A stretch of DNA of 64,000 nucleotides from Diphasiastrum complanatum. Taxonomy: Eukaryota; Streptophyta; Lycopodiopsida; Lycopodiales; Lycopodiaceae. Where the stretch lies: positions 13,845,721-13,909,720 of the forward strand of contig CM055105.1 of NCBI GenBank assembly GCA_029204225.1, written 5' to 3'. A program made the translations under genes and the position numbers. The notes beneath the pieces were generated by a model. The model searched no databases. It saw nothing but the letters and a program-made list of their open reading frames with translations, and was not told where the DNA came from. Shown piece after piece: positions 10,506 to 21,316 of this stretch. The stretch's first letter is position 1. Each line of letters opens with the position of its first letter.

Positions 10506-12478
10506 TGTTAGGGCCATTTTTGGCAGGGGATTGGTCCAGCCAAAACGTCCTAAAAAAGTCAAGGGTCACCACTATTGATGGTGGCTATGCCCTACGTGAG
10601 TAATGAAGGTCCTGCCACATCCAATCCTGGGGGCTTCCTCTGTTACCCCATGCTCCCCAACCGATGAGAGTTTTCCCACAACCTGCAAGCATGCACTCAT
10701 CAGAACATTGCCCACCACATTGATACAAAATCCTAACTTCAACTGATCAAACCAGATGACAATAAGCTCGGACTATTAATCATTAAACACTAAACAACCA
10801 GGTTGGTTGCACATCAAATACAAACACAAACGAATTTAAACCACTGCGATTAAAGTCACAAACCACCAATGCCTCATTCCAAGGAACTCTTCCTCAATTG
10901 TTAACCAACTGTTCACTCAATCAATGACAATCAACCAACAAAACACAACTCCCCATCCATGAGCCGCTTTTGACCAACAAACAACTAACTATCACAATGC
11001 TCACCTTCAAACATCCACCACACACAAGAGGAGCAATGCAACATCCAAGCAAGCTTTAACACCAAGAAAAAGTAACAATCAACTCCCACAACTAAACCCT
11101 AAACGACCATCACTCCACATTGGAGCTATAAGTCCTCCTTAAATATAGTAACTACCATCCAATATTAGTAACTAACATTTAGGCATTCAACCTAACAACT
11201 AACATTACTCTCAAACCACTAACAACAACCACACCACACAACTACAATTCAAGGCACTACCTCCAAGCAAATCACACTTATATGAGGCAAGACAACAAGG
11301 ATACAAAAGCTCTAACATCCAAATACACTAAATTTCAAATACACTAACTCTCAACACACATCCACAAATACAAAGAGTTGGCTCCTTTGTATAGGAAAAC
11401 CCAAGTGTCCCCCTTCAAAATGAGGCTTTGCCAATTTTTATGCCCTTCAAAGCCCTCTTTGCCATTTGTCCTCAACCCATTTGATAGTACACCTAGTGGC
11501 TTCCATAAGAGAGTGGGGGAGTGGTGCATTCAAGGCTCTCTTCCAAAACTAGCCAAGATGCCATTTTTGTCAAAGACTAGGGAGGCCATTCAAGTTTCCC
11601 CTTTTGTACACCCTAGAAGCCCAAAATGTCAATGGCTAGTGGGTGTACCTCCCAATTTTTATAGCCTCCAAGGTATTTTGGCATTTAATATCCAAATTTT
11701 GGGTGAGGCCCTTTTTCAACCCCTATTTTTAGTAGGCGGCCTTCATTTTTTCTTTGGGTACCTTCGTTTTTGGCCTTTCTTCGATTTTTCAAGGGCCGTG
11801 CGCCTACTGCTCATTTGTCTAGATTTTTGGCCTATTGGGTAACCACTTGGCCCGCACATTTCGTTAATTGCCCGTAAACTGCCCAAACTTTGCCGTTAGG
11901 GTTTCTGTGACTCCTTGACACTGAATCCATATTTCTCAGTCCCATTTTTGCCCAAAACTTTTCTTTCTCGGTTTTTTCTTCTGTGGTTGAATTTTTCGGC
12001 ATTCATGACTAGGGCTCCCACGACAACACGGTTTCCCTGAAAAATACATTGAGTGATCATATATTAGTAAAAATGGACTCAGTATATGGTGAGATTTTAG
12101 CACGGTCATACCGGCTATTTTTTTACAACTGGCCATTTTTTTTGAAAAGCCGTAAAATATTTACCGGCCATTTCTAAGGCCGCAAAATTTGCTCTAGCCT
12201 CATTTAGGATGGGCTGGGACCCAATTCTAGGTGGACCGACACTTTTGGCTCAGTCTTACAAAACTTGACCACAAAATATTTTTGATGGTTTTTTCGAAAG
12301 TCAGTTTCTTACTTTTAAACTGTGTCTAGCCACTTTAGGGCGGGCTGGGACCCGATTCTAAGACAAATTTTGTGCCAATTTTTCTCTAATAACCGGGTTT
12401 TACATGCCGGTTTTTCAATTATTGCAAACTTAAACTTCAATATTAGCCCGATTTTCCATGCGGAAATATCAGCTAACA
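10506..12478 (-). mobile_element. Athila-like 5' LTR (inverted segment)
   Basis: Begins TGTTAGC at 12,478 and ends CCTAACA at 10,506 on the minus strand, giving matching TGTTAG/CTAACA tips. It aligns in reverse with 18,509-19,747 plus 24,350-24,520, the 3' LTR of the same element. It is 1,973 bp long and contains about 545 bp (near 11,335-11,880) that the 3' LTR lacks. The base outside its start continues into a 5-bp duplication of the target (CAAGT, 12,479-12,483). Confidence 0.88.
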
Positions 12479-12483
12479 CAAGT
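12479..12483. other. Target-site duplication, left copy (inverted)
   Basis: CAAGT next to the 5' LTR is the reverse complement of ACTTG at 24,521-24,525 next to the 3' LTR. It appears inverted because it was carried inside the inverted segment. Confidence 0.8.
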
Positions 12484-12995
12484 TGTACCCTGTGGAGTTT
12501 TAGAACACCTTGCAGCCGAGTCCACCTCACAAGTTGGTGTTAAAAGAAGGGACAATAGTGATTTTCTTGTGTATGATAGCGTATGAGAATGGGCTGTGCA
12601 ATGGCACAAGATTGATTGTGTGCAAATTGAGAAGAACGGTCATTGAGGTAGAGATAGTGACCGAGAAGAATGATGGCGCAAGAGTGATCATTTTGCGCAT
12701 TCCATTGGTACCCACGAACTTAGACTTACCATTTGAGTTCAAGAGAGTGCATTTTTCTGTGAAACCCGCGTTTGCAATGTCCATAAATAAAGTATAGGGG
12801 CAAACCATGGATACAATGAGATTATATTTGTCACGGCCAGTCTTTAGTCATGGACAACTTTATGTGGCATTGTCAAGGGTGAGTAGTGCGTCCCCCGTTA
12901 AAGTGCTCATAAAGGACAATGGTGGTCGTTGGCACATTGAGGAAGGATGTTGCTCATATACTAAAAATGTGGTATACAAGGAGGTGTTGCAATAG
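12484..12995 (+). pseudogene. Helitron Pif1-like helicase, C-terminal part
   Basis: Encodes the end of a Pif1-type helicase as found in Helitron Rep-Hel proteins. Motifs in order are YPVEF, PPHKLVLKEG, GLCNGTRLIV, RIPLVP, DLPFEFKRVHF, AFAMSINK, then after a stop GQTMD and VFSHGQLYVALSRVSS (helicase motif VI region), ending at a stop at 12,995. There are in-frame stops, one inside the PVEF block and one after INK, so it is dead. The missing upstream half lies at 24,526-25,735 on the opposite strand. Both halves abut the Athila-like element, showing that the retrotransposon landed in this gene. Confidence 0.88.
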
Positions 12996-13930
12996 ACGCA
13001 GTGAGTTGTTTTTTATGTCAACAATAAAATTGAATTTGTGAGCTGTACTTTGATAAACGAAGGTTTGGCTGACATTGTTTTTCTTCTTGCAGATGTTGAA
13101 GTTCTGCTAAATTAATAAACTTTAGCAGGAGATGCCCTGGAGCTAATTAGAAATGTCAGTAATGTTGTTAATGGTGGTTTAGGTCCTGTATGAAGCATTT
13201 TTTACAATGTTCAATGTTGATGTTATGATTGTATCAGATTTGATCCCATGAAAGTTTGGCTGATGTTGTTTTTCTACTTGAAGATGTTGAAGTTTTGCGA
13301 AGTTATTAAACTTTAGTGGGAGATGTCGTGGAGCTAATTATTTTGTCAGTAGTGTTGTTTCTAGTGAGTTGTTTGTTATCTTGAGCAAATACATTACATA
13401 GTTTGTAGTTTGGAATGCAAAGTGATATAATGTGTAGGTCATGTGGGAAGCATTATTGACAATGTTCAATGTTGCATAGTTTGGCTGACTTAGCTCATGC
13501 TCTTGTAGATGGTGAAGATTGTCGCAAATTGCAAAACGTTTCTGCGAGATTTGATGGAGCTATATAGTTTTGGTGATGAGGTGTACTACAAGACTATTGT
13601 GTGACTGATTAGGATTTCATGGAATTCTATCACCTCCAACAAAGGGGTGGATGTTTTTATTCCCAAAGAAAGCGATTGCTATTAAATACAATAATTAATA
13701 ATGTCACAGATGTCTATAGAAATGTCGGTGCTGTAAAAGTTGGTGCCTTAGAGACTATGTTAGATTGCTTGGTGTACTTCTAGATTTTATTATGTGATTT
13801 GTCAGATGATTTGTTGTCCATGTACTAAAAAAATGAATATAAATTTGCTGTTGCGTTTTTCAGTTCAATTGGTGTACATACTTTGGTTTTTGTGATCACA
13901 TATTGGTATATAGCGTGAAATTGCATGCGT
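12996..13930 (+). repeat. Helitron 3' flank with three degenerate tandem units
   Basis: Noncoding. Three related units begin near 13,062, 13,254 and 13,479 (GTTTGGCTGA..., GATGTTGAAG, then GGAGATG..GGAGCTA). Spacing is about 190-225 bp. The right end is rich in CA/TG and is the inferred second breakpoint of the inversion. No Helitron CTRR terminus with its hairpin could be located. Confidence 0.5.
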
Positions 13931-13983
13931 GTGCACACTCATAAGCACACGCACAAAAATACATAAATACAACTACCACCCCT

Positions 13984-14700
13984 ATTACTACTGACCTTCT
14001 TTCTGCGAGGGCTCAAGAATGACATACAAATGATTGTACGTCAGAGTAACCCCCAGACATTGGCTGAGGCAGTAGAGAAGGCAATTGTGGTAGAAGACGC
14101 ACAAATTGCAGTTGCCCACGCATCCCACCTATCGCAAGCAGTGAATAGCTTGAACCTAAGCCTAGAAACATGGAGAGGAGGCCCAATCGCAGCTATAGGA
14201 GCACACACCCATAGTGGAACCCCGCCCCATACAAGCTATTGAACCTCGACAAGGCAGAAACGTGCAAACACAAGATGCACGAAGGCTCCAAGCACAGATG
14301 ACCAATAGAGGCTATGAGAGCACAGGCTCTAACGCAGAACTAGGCGATATGCGAGCCATGTTAAAGGGATACATGGATGTGATGAGTGAGAATATGCAGA
14401 CCTTAGTAGCAGATGTAAATTTTCTCAAACGACACCAAAATTTGTTGGGTCAAAGACACCCCATAGAAGGACCAAATCCCTTAGTGTGTAGACACTGTAG
14501 AGGGAATCATTTAAATCGAAACTGTCCCAACCAAGTTTGATGGTACTGCAAGAGGCCTGGACACTTGGAGGATAGATGTTGGGTACGTAGAGATGCATTA
14601 AACACTAGGAAGTCTGGGCCAGTGAACCATAGACCCCAGGAGGACAGAACGGCGGGGCCATCAAGGCCACCTCAATACATACAACGCGGACCCATGATTA
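13984..14700 (+). pseudogene. Athila-like gag, C-terminal half with zinc knuckles
   Basis: Starts abruptly after a CA-rich stretch with FFLRGLKNDIQMIVRQSNPQ, which is the continuation of the gag capsid domain left at 8,912. It ends in the nucleocapsid: a CCHC-like knuckle (CRHC..GNHLNRNC) and, past an in-frame TGA at about 14,538, a second one (WYCKRPGHLEDRCW). These zinc knuckles bind the element RNA. Several frameshifts are present, for example near 14,225. The missing start codon and the break in mid-domain support the inversion model. Confidence 0.85.
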
Positions 14701-14705
14701 GCTAG

Positions 14706-15956
14706 GTGGATAAAGGGAAGGCATGCATAGAAGATGACCGGCCACCCGTGAACTTCATCGTCGTGGAGACACTAGAGGAACCCACGAGCAGGAAAGAGGT
14801 TTTAGTAGTGACCCGGAGTAACCTCCAGACGGAGCTACCTCTCAGGAAACCCAAGCCTACACCAAAACCACCACCGGAGGTAGATAACCTAGTGGTCATT
14901 GAAAAGCCAGTATTCGAACCTACACCCATCTACGAGGATCCACTGCCCAAAGAGCAAGGTGAGGTTAGCGTCTTGGAAGGGCGTAGACATCCCAGATTCC
15001 TAGGACCGAGAAAAGAGAAAACCGGCTTGGAAACTAAAAGAACCATGACCCAAACGTGCAGGTTTAGGAAGGATATAGACCTAAACTTGAAGAGAGGGAA
15101 TATTGACCTAGGTCAAGCCCTATAGAATCTAAAATTGGAAATAGAGCTCTGGCAACTAGTACAGTTGTCACCCACTATTAAACGCACAGTCAAACGATTG
15201 ATGAGACCAACCACGACTAGAACATTGGAACCACCTACAATAGGAAAAGTAGATGCAGATTTGTTAGATCGCTACTGCCCTAAGGTAGATGTACTCATAG
15301 ATGGCCTAGTCATTTCAGGGGCCATAGTTGATGCAGGGTCAGCAGTTAACATCATAAGTCTAGAACTTTCAGACCGCCTTGGTTTTACTCTAGAACCCGC
15401 TACCTTGACAGCCCTAAAGCTAGCCAACAACTTTGTGATCAAACCAGAGGGCGAGCTTAAGAATGTACCCATTACCGTGGCTAACAAGACCATTCAAGTG
15501 GACTTTTACGTCATGAGGATGTACGCCGGGAACCGGGGGTACTCTATACTGCTAGGACGGCCATGGCTCAGGCTTAGCAACTGCACAGTCGACATCCCCG
15601 CAGGAGTACTGATTTTTGGAAGGGGTAGAGAATGTACCATAGTCGACGGCTATCCCGAGGTGCCTCAGTCAGAGAGAGCACCCATACCTTCGTTTGAGTG
15701 GGAGGAGGTCACGAGTAGTGAGGACGATGATGAGTCCACTATGAGTGAAGATGAACCAGACTTGAGATCAGTACTGGACATAGAGTGGAACACTCCAGAA
15801 GAGCGGCCTCCCAAAGTTCGAGATGCCGATATTTACTTGATAGACCTAGGAACCCTAGAAGAGCCCAAGAACATCAAAATAGGTGCTTCCCTAGGCATTG
15901 GAGAAAAAGAAGAATACGAACGGCTGTGTAGAAAGTACCAGCATATTTTTGCCTAG
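14706..15956 (+). pseudogene. Athila-like linker and aspartic protease
   Basis: Two same-strand frames separated by a stop at 15,123. The first is a proline-rich linker (residues with repeated KPTPKPPPE-type text). The second carries a retropepsin-like domain with VLIDGLVISGAIVDAGSAVNII and the later YSILLGRPWL motif. The catalytic triad is D-A-G, where D-S/T-G is usual. This may reduce activity or be a mutation in this dead copy. The domain is followed by an acidic stretch and the start of the RT connector. Protease would mature the gag-pol polyprotein. Confidence 0.85.
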
Positions 15957-16760
15957 GACTACTCAGATTTGAAGGAGATTCCACCCGATCTAGTGACTCA
16001 TACAATACCACTAAAGGAGGGAGCCAAACCTATACGACAAAAACAACGTCGGCTACCCTACCGCCTAAAGGAAGGAGTATACACTGAACTCGAGAGACTT
16101 CGAAATGCTGGTCTGATATTTTCGGTAGAGAACACCAAGTGGTGCTCCCCAATAGCACCTCGCACCAAGAAGAACTCCACACGCATTCGCGTGTGTGTGG
16201 ATTATAAGAGGTTGAACAAACAGACTAAGAAGGACTACTATCCATTGCCGTTCATAGACCAAATCCTTGAAGAAATGGCAAGAAGAGACCAGTACTCTTT
16301 CATGGACTGTTTCGTAGGCTATAATCAGATAGCCATAGCAGAAGAGAATAAATTGAAGACCACCTTCACAACCACGTTTGGGGTTTTCGCTTACCACGTC
16401 ATGCCCTTTGGGTTGACTAATGCCCCTGGAACCTATCAGAGGTTTATGAACAAGCACTTCGAGGATATCTTAGACGAAAACCTCAAAATTTTTATAGATG
16501 ACCTATGTGGGGCAACCACTATCACAGAACATCTCACCATGCTAGAGAAGTGTTTTTAGAAGTGCGCAGTAACCTGTATAGTCTTGAATGCTAACAAGTG
16601 CCTATTCAGAGTTCCTTACGGGGTACTGTTAGGACATGTCATTAGCAAGTACGGCATGGCAACTGATCCAGAAAAATAGCTATGCTCCTAGCCATGATGG
16701 CACCAACTACGGTGTCCCAACTTTAGACCTTCTTAGGCTCGAGCGGTTATTACAAAAGAT
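15957..16760 (+). pseudogene. Athila-like reverse transcriptase
   Basis: Reads as Ty3/gypsy RT: an entry motif (IPLKEGAKPIRQKQRRLPY), RVCVDYKRLNKQTKKDYYPLPF, FMDCFVGYNQIAI, KTTFTTTFGVFAYHVMPFGL, APGTYQRFMN and the active-site motif FIDDL (usual YVDD or FMDD). The thumb continues past a stop at 16,557 as KCLFRVPYGVLLGHVIS. The pattern of the PLPFIDQ and GYNQIAIA blocks is that of the Athila/Tat branch. One stop and at least one frameshift before the RNase H domain make it nonfunctional. Confidence 0.9.
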
Positions 16761-16762
16761 AT

Positions 16763-17434
16763 GTGATGGCCTATGCCACGCGTACTTACCAGATGACTGG
16801 CTTATTGAAAACCAACGTGGAGTGGACCTGGGACGAGGCATGTGAGAAGACTTTTCAGGAATTAAAAGTAGCTTTGGCTAATGCTCCAATATTGAAACCA
16901 CCTATGTACGACAGGGAGTTCTTCGTTTTCACAAGCACCACGGACACGTGCATAAACTGTTGTCTGGCCCAAATTTGGGACAAAAAATATCACCCTATTA
17001 TTTTTATAGGGAGAAAACTGAACAAAGCCGAACTTAATTATAGTAAGACTGAGAAAATTTGTTTGGGGATAGCTTACGCTGCCGCCAAACTAAGGCATTA
17101 CCTATTGCATCGGAAAGTGACTTTCTTTACCAAGAGTACTGCAGTCACCTTGATGATGAATAAACTAGAACCTCCTGAGCACTTAATGAAGTGGATAATC
17201 TCCCTTCAGGAGTTTGACTACACCCTCCAAAGCAAGCCGCCTAAACTCCAGGGGTTAAACGATTGTATTTGCGACCTGGGAGGGGTTACTGAAATAGACG
17301 ATGAGTGGGAGACGGATCACTTAAAAAAACTTTTGAGGGTAGACGTTGACACAATTCCTGAGTGGTTTACAGCTTTAGCAACCTACCTATCCACACTAGA
17401 GACACCCAGCAGTATGACGACTCCAAAAAAATGA
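16763..17434 (+). pseudogene. Athila-like RNase H and connection domain
   Basis: About 220 residues in one frame: WTWDEACEKTFQELK, APILKPPMYDREFFVFT, then IIFIGRKLNKAELNYSKTEK and LRHYLLHRKVTFFT, typical of the retroelement RNase H that follows RT. The usual catalytic DAS near the start of the domain reads as FTSTTDTCI, so a catalytic aspartate may be displaced or lost. It ends at a stop at 17,434 and the next frame begins the integrase. Confidence 0.85.
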
Positions 17435-17881
17435 AAGCTACGTCTACAAGCCCTAAAGTTCGCCTTAATAGGGGGCACACTGTATAGACGAGGTGTAGAA
17501 GAGTTGTATCGAAGATGCGTCACTCCTGAAGAAGCCAAATTTATACTAGAGGAGTGTCACGATTCTGCCTATGGGGGCCACTTTGCCGGCCAACTCACAG
17601 GACAGAAAATTCTGAGGGCGGGTTACTGGTGGCCGACACTATTCCAAGATGCCCATTTACATGCCCGAAACTGCGACACCTGTCAACGAGTTGACAAGAC
17701 GGATAATAGGGTGCGATCATTAGTTCCAATACAGGCCTGTCTCCCCTTTAAAAAATGGGGCATCGACTTCGTTGGCCCAATACACACAACTTCATCTAGC
17801 CGAAAACATTATATCATAGTGGTCACTGACTATTTCACAAAGTGGGCTTACCATCTTGTGTATTGGATCTTAGGACAGTAA
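17435..17881 (+). pseudogene. Athila-like integrase, truncated
   Basis: Contains the zinc-binding HHCC module (ECHDSAYGGH, GYWWPTLFQDAHLHARNCDTCQR) and the start of the catalytic core (WGIDFVGPI.., YIIVVTDYFTKWA). The first catalytic Asp is present. Sequence with the other two acidic residues is missing, because homology stops at about 17,860. Integrase inserts the cDNA into the genome, so this copy could not do so. Confidence 0.88.
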
Positions 17882-18508
17882 GTTGTCCTACATGGACTAC
17901 TGTCAAAATATAGGGCTTGAGAGAAGAGTCAGTACAGAGAGGAGACTAGATGGTTATTCCATGTTGATTTAGTCCTTAAAGAGTATAAGTTGAATGTCTA
18001 AAAAAAAAAAATAGCAATCACCAGTCTGGACCGGTTTCAGAGTTGGGGCACTAAAGCCTCATCGTGCATACATTCACACACACATCAATGACATGGTGTT
18101 AGACACAATATTGTTGACTTGCATCCATATCATCCTATCTCCAATCCTGAGATTTGCATTTGCATATCCCTCTATGCATGGGTCCGAAAGTGGGCATTGC
18201 CTTACATCTGATAGAATTGGGAGCATTTGCCATTTAGGTCACAGGTGGGTTTTTGCAGGTATAAAGACACCAAACTGTTCAAAGATGTTGTGGTTAAATC
18301 CAATTCGGTTGCAGATGGATCCTAAGGGCTAAATCGATGGCCTTTGGGTAGGAAGCTGTTGAAGACATCCTACCAACTCACTGTGGTTAGCATCACCTAG
18401 CAAGGGTGCTGAGCCCACTAACTTGATCCACCACCAGGAGCTGGTCTGCAAAACCAGAGACTCTGGGTCCGCCGTATGGGGACCATACTACCCAGTGGTA
18501 GTCGCCAA
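17882..18508 (+). other. Remnant between truncated integrase and 3' LTR
   Basis: Noncoding. It contains a run of 12 A residues at about 18,001-18,012 and degraded sequence leading to the 3' LTR. The rest of integrase is deleted. No clear polypurine tract was recognised beside the LTR start at 18,509. Confidence 0.4.
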
Positions 18509-19747
18509 TGTTAGCCGATATTTTCGCACGAAAAATCGGACTAATATTGAAGTTTAAGTTTGCAATAATTGAAAAAATCGGCATGTAAAACCCAGTTATT
18601 AGAGAAAAATTGGCACAAATTTGCCTTAGAATTGGGTCCCATCCCGTCCTAAAGTGGCTAGACACAGTTTAAAAGTAAGAAACTGACTTTCGAAAAAACC
18701 GTCAAAAATATTTTGTGGCCAAGTTTTGTAAGACCGAGCCAAAAGTGCCGGTCCACCTAGAATTGGGTCCCAGCCCGCTCTAAATGAGGCTAGAGCAAAT
18801 TTTGCGGTCTTAGAAATGGCCGGTAAATATTTCACGGCTTTTCAAAAAAAATGGCCAGTTGTAAAAAAATAGCCAGTATGACCGTGCTAAAATCTCACCA
18901 TGTACTGAGTCCATTTTTACTAATATATGATCACTCAATGTATTTTTCAGGGAAATCATGTTGTCGTGGGAGCCCTAGTCATGAATGCCGAAAAAGTCAA
19001 CCACAGAAGAAAAAATCGAGAAAGAAAAGTTTCACGTAAAAACGGGACCGGAAAATATGGATTCAGTGTCAAGGAGTCACAGAAACCCTAACGACAAAGC
19101 TTGGGCAATTTACGGGTAGTGTATTTGGATGTTAGAGCTTTTGTATCCTTGTTGTCTTGCCTCATATGAGTGTGATTTGCTTGGAGGTAGTGCCTTGAAT
19201 TGTAGTTGTGTGGTGTGGTTGTTGTTAGTGGTTTGAGAGTAATGTTAGTTGTTAGGTTGAATGCTTAAATGTTAGTTACTACTATTGGATGGTAGTTACT
19301 ATATTTAAGGAGGACTTATAGCTCCAATGTGGAGTGATGGCCGTTAAGGGTTTACTTGTGGGAGTTGATCGTTACTTTGTCTTGGTGTTAATGCTTGCTT
19401 GGATGTTGCATTGCTCCTCTTGTGTGTGGTGGATGTTTGAAGGTGAGCATTGCGATAGTTAGTTGTTTGTTGGTCAAAAGCGGCTCATGGATGAGGAGCT
19501 GTGTTTTGTTGGTTGGTTGTCATTGATTGAGTGAACAGTTGGTTAACAATTGAGGAAGAGTTCCTTGGAATGAGGCATTGGTGGTCTGTGACTTTAAGTG
19601 TTTGTATTTGATGTGCAACCAACCTGGTTGTTTAGTGTTTGATGATTAATAGTCCGAGCTTATTGTCATCTGGTTTGATCAGTTGAAGTTAGGAATTTGT
19701 ATCAATGTGGTGGGCAATGTTCAGATGAGTGCATGCTTGCAGGTTGT
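18509..19747 (+). mobile_element. Athila-like 3' LTR, first part
   Basis: Starts TGTTAGCCGATA and aligns as an inverted repeat with 12,478 down to about 10,690. It lacks about 545 bp present in the 5' LTR. It is interrupted at about 19,747, after GCAGGTTGT, by a 4.6-kb block carrying L1 DNA, and resumes at 24,350. Confidence 0.88.
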
Positions 19748-20064
19748 TATATCTCGGTGATTGATGTGAAGTGTTTGAATTTGTTAGTACCTGGTTGTAT
19801 GTGAATGTGTGTGATGGTGCCCTTGGTTCACTTCAAATTCTGAGGGTTACTGGAAAAGCAACATACCTGTTTTCTACCTGTCAAAATTGTGACCTTCCAT
19901 CACTATTTACAATGGAAAAATCCGATTCTTAACTTGAAGTGGGTTAAGTTTGATCGTTGTTGGCGAGTTGGCTGCTTGTATGTCAAGTGGGTTTGGATGG
20001 CAAGAGTTGAAGGCTGGGAAGCTAAGTCGTGGTTCCCGGCTCCCTTTAGGATGCCTGCTCTACA
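19748..20064 (+). mobile_element. L1 5' LTR remnant (end part) with unknown left flank
   Basis: From about 19,935 to 20,064 this is the terminal 130 bp of an L1 LTR, ending CTCTACA. The 190 bp before it is unrecognised. The LTR is therefore heavily truncated at its 5' side. Confidence 0.75.
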
Positions 20065-20066
20065 TG

Positions 20067-20079
20067 TGGTATCAGAGCC
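20067..20079 (+). other. Primer binding site of L1 copy (Met-tRNA)
   Basis: TGGTATCAGAGCC two bases after the LTR end, complementary to the 3' end of initiator methionine tRNA. This site proves that the preceding repeat is an LTR and sets its orientation. Confidence 0.88.
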
Positions 20080-20640
20080 GACTGGCCGGTCAGCTATGCG
20101 GATCTCACGGAAATGGCCACGGTTTCGGGTTCATCAAGACAACTGTTGTGCAAGGTGCTGCCCACAGTGTAAGCACGGGTGCGTCCACGGTCGGGGTGGT
20201 CGGCAGAACGGGGGACTTGATGAGTCAAGGTGCTGCCCTTGAGGTGTAAGCACGGTCAGTTCTCGCGGTTCGGGCCTGGCACTGTTTGCACGTAGGACAG
20301 ATGAGGCAGTGTGCTGCCTAGTGAGGCGAAAGCACGGTCTGTACCTTGTGGGGTGCGGGGCGACATATTCGAACTGTATGGGTTAACCATTAATACAGAG
20401 ATGCTGCTCGAATTCGGGTGTAAAGCACAGGTGGTTAGCTGCCGGTGCGGGATAGTTGCAGATCGTTTAGCTATAAGGGCTATCGACCAAAAAGTGGTGG
20501 GGCGTGATTGAGGCAGTGTGCTGCTTAATGGTGAAAGCACGGATAGTTGGAGGGGTGTCCTATGTGGGCTGATTCCGTGATCGATTTGTATGGGCGCGGC
20601 CAGGCAAAGGTCCGTTGGCAGGACCATCTCAAAGGGGGAC
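20080..20640 (+). other. L1 leader with five-hairpin array
   Basis: Five short inverted repeats of the form GTGCT(GC)...A(A)AGCAC start at 20,155, 20,230, 20,311, 20,401 and 20,518. Arms are 4-5 bp and loops 11-18 nt. The same leader, with all or most hairpins, occurs in L1 and L2 copies at 5.1, 37.6, 40.6 and 45.5 kb. Stems stay paired although loop sequence and length vary. There is no coding frame with family resemblance, so a structural RNA role (packaging, dimerisation or translation) is the plausible reading. Confidence 0.65.
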
Positions 20641-21316
20641 CTTGTCTTTGTTACTTGTTAGTAAACCTGCCTGAGTGTCTTACTTGTATGTATTCGTGGT
20701 GAGTCTTAGTACTCGTGCTTTGCCTGGTTTGCATGATTGGTTGTGATACAAGGAGCTGATGGCTCGAGAAGGAACCTTTTCTTTTGAAGGATGATACCAT
20801 CAAACAAAGAGGACTACAGAATCTGTGGGGCGGATTTGCAGTTCAAGTACTCACACGTGAACTACAACGAAACGACTCAATGTTTGCAAAGGATGGACGA
20901 CTAGCCTGTTTCCTGGGTTAGTTTCATTTGCGACAACGCCCACCAGACGCAAGCAGGAAGTCAAAAGTTGGAAAGGGCAATTTCAGAGGAGATCTTCTAT
21001 GGAGCAGTTGGTCTTCATTTTGGGACGGCCACCCTAAACCCTAAACTCACTGAGCATGGGTGATATCCAGTATCAGTTGGGTTTTTTCCTCAAAGGGGAA
21101 AAGACTAGGATCCTCTTCAGAGATTGGCAACAAGTTGGATCGAGCCATAATCCTAGCATATGGGAAGCAAAGTGTTGGAAAGGCTTTTTATCCGAAGAAC
21201 TTTACTCTAAGTCCGATCAGCTGATTTTATAAGTGGAGGGGAACTATCACACACACCTCTCTCTTGGGGCAAATTTTGAATGAAAGTTGATCAAAATGGG
21301 GCAAATTCAAGGTGAC
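20641..21316 (+). mobile_element. L1 internal region, short form
   Basis: Noncoding internal DNA. Up to GGTGAC at 21,316 it matches (in reverse) the longer internal region at about 44,390-45,350. Here it passes straight into the LTR start, so about 1.1 kb next to the 3' LTR is absent, including the usual polypurine tract. The same junction occurs at 41,744. Confidence 0.7.

Noticed and set aside
17990-18015. Poly-A run as evidence of a processed pseudogene or LINE insertion
   Set aside because: No target duplication and no coding or LINE-type sequence before the A run; it may be a simple expansion.
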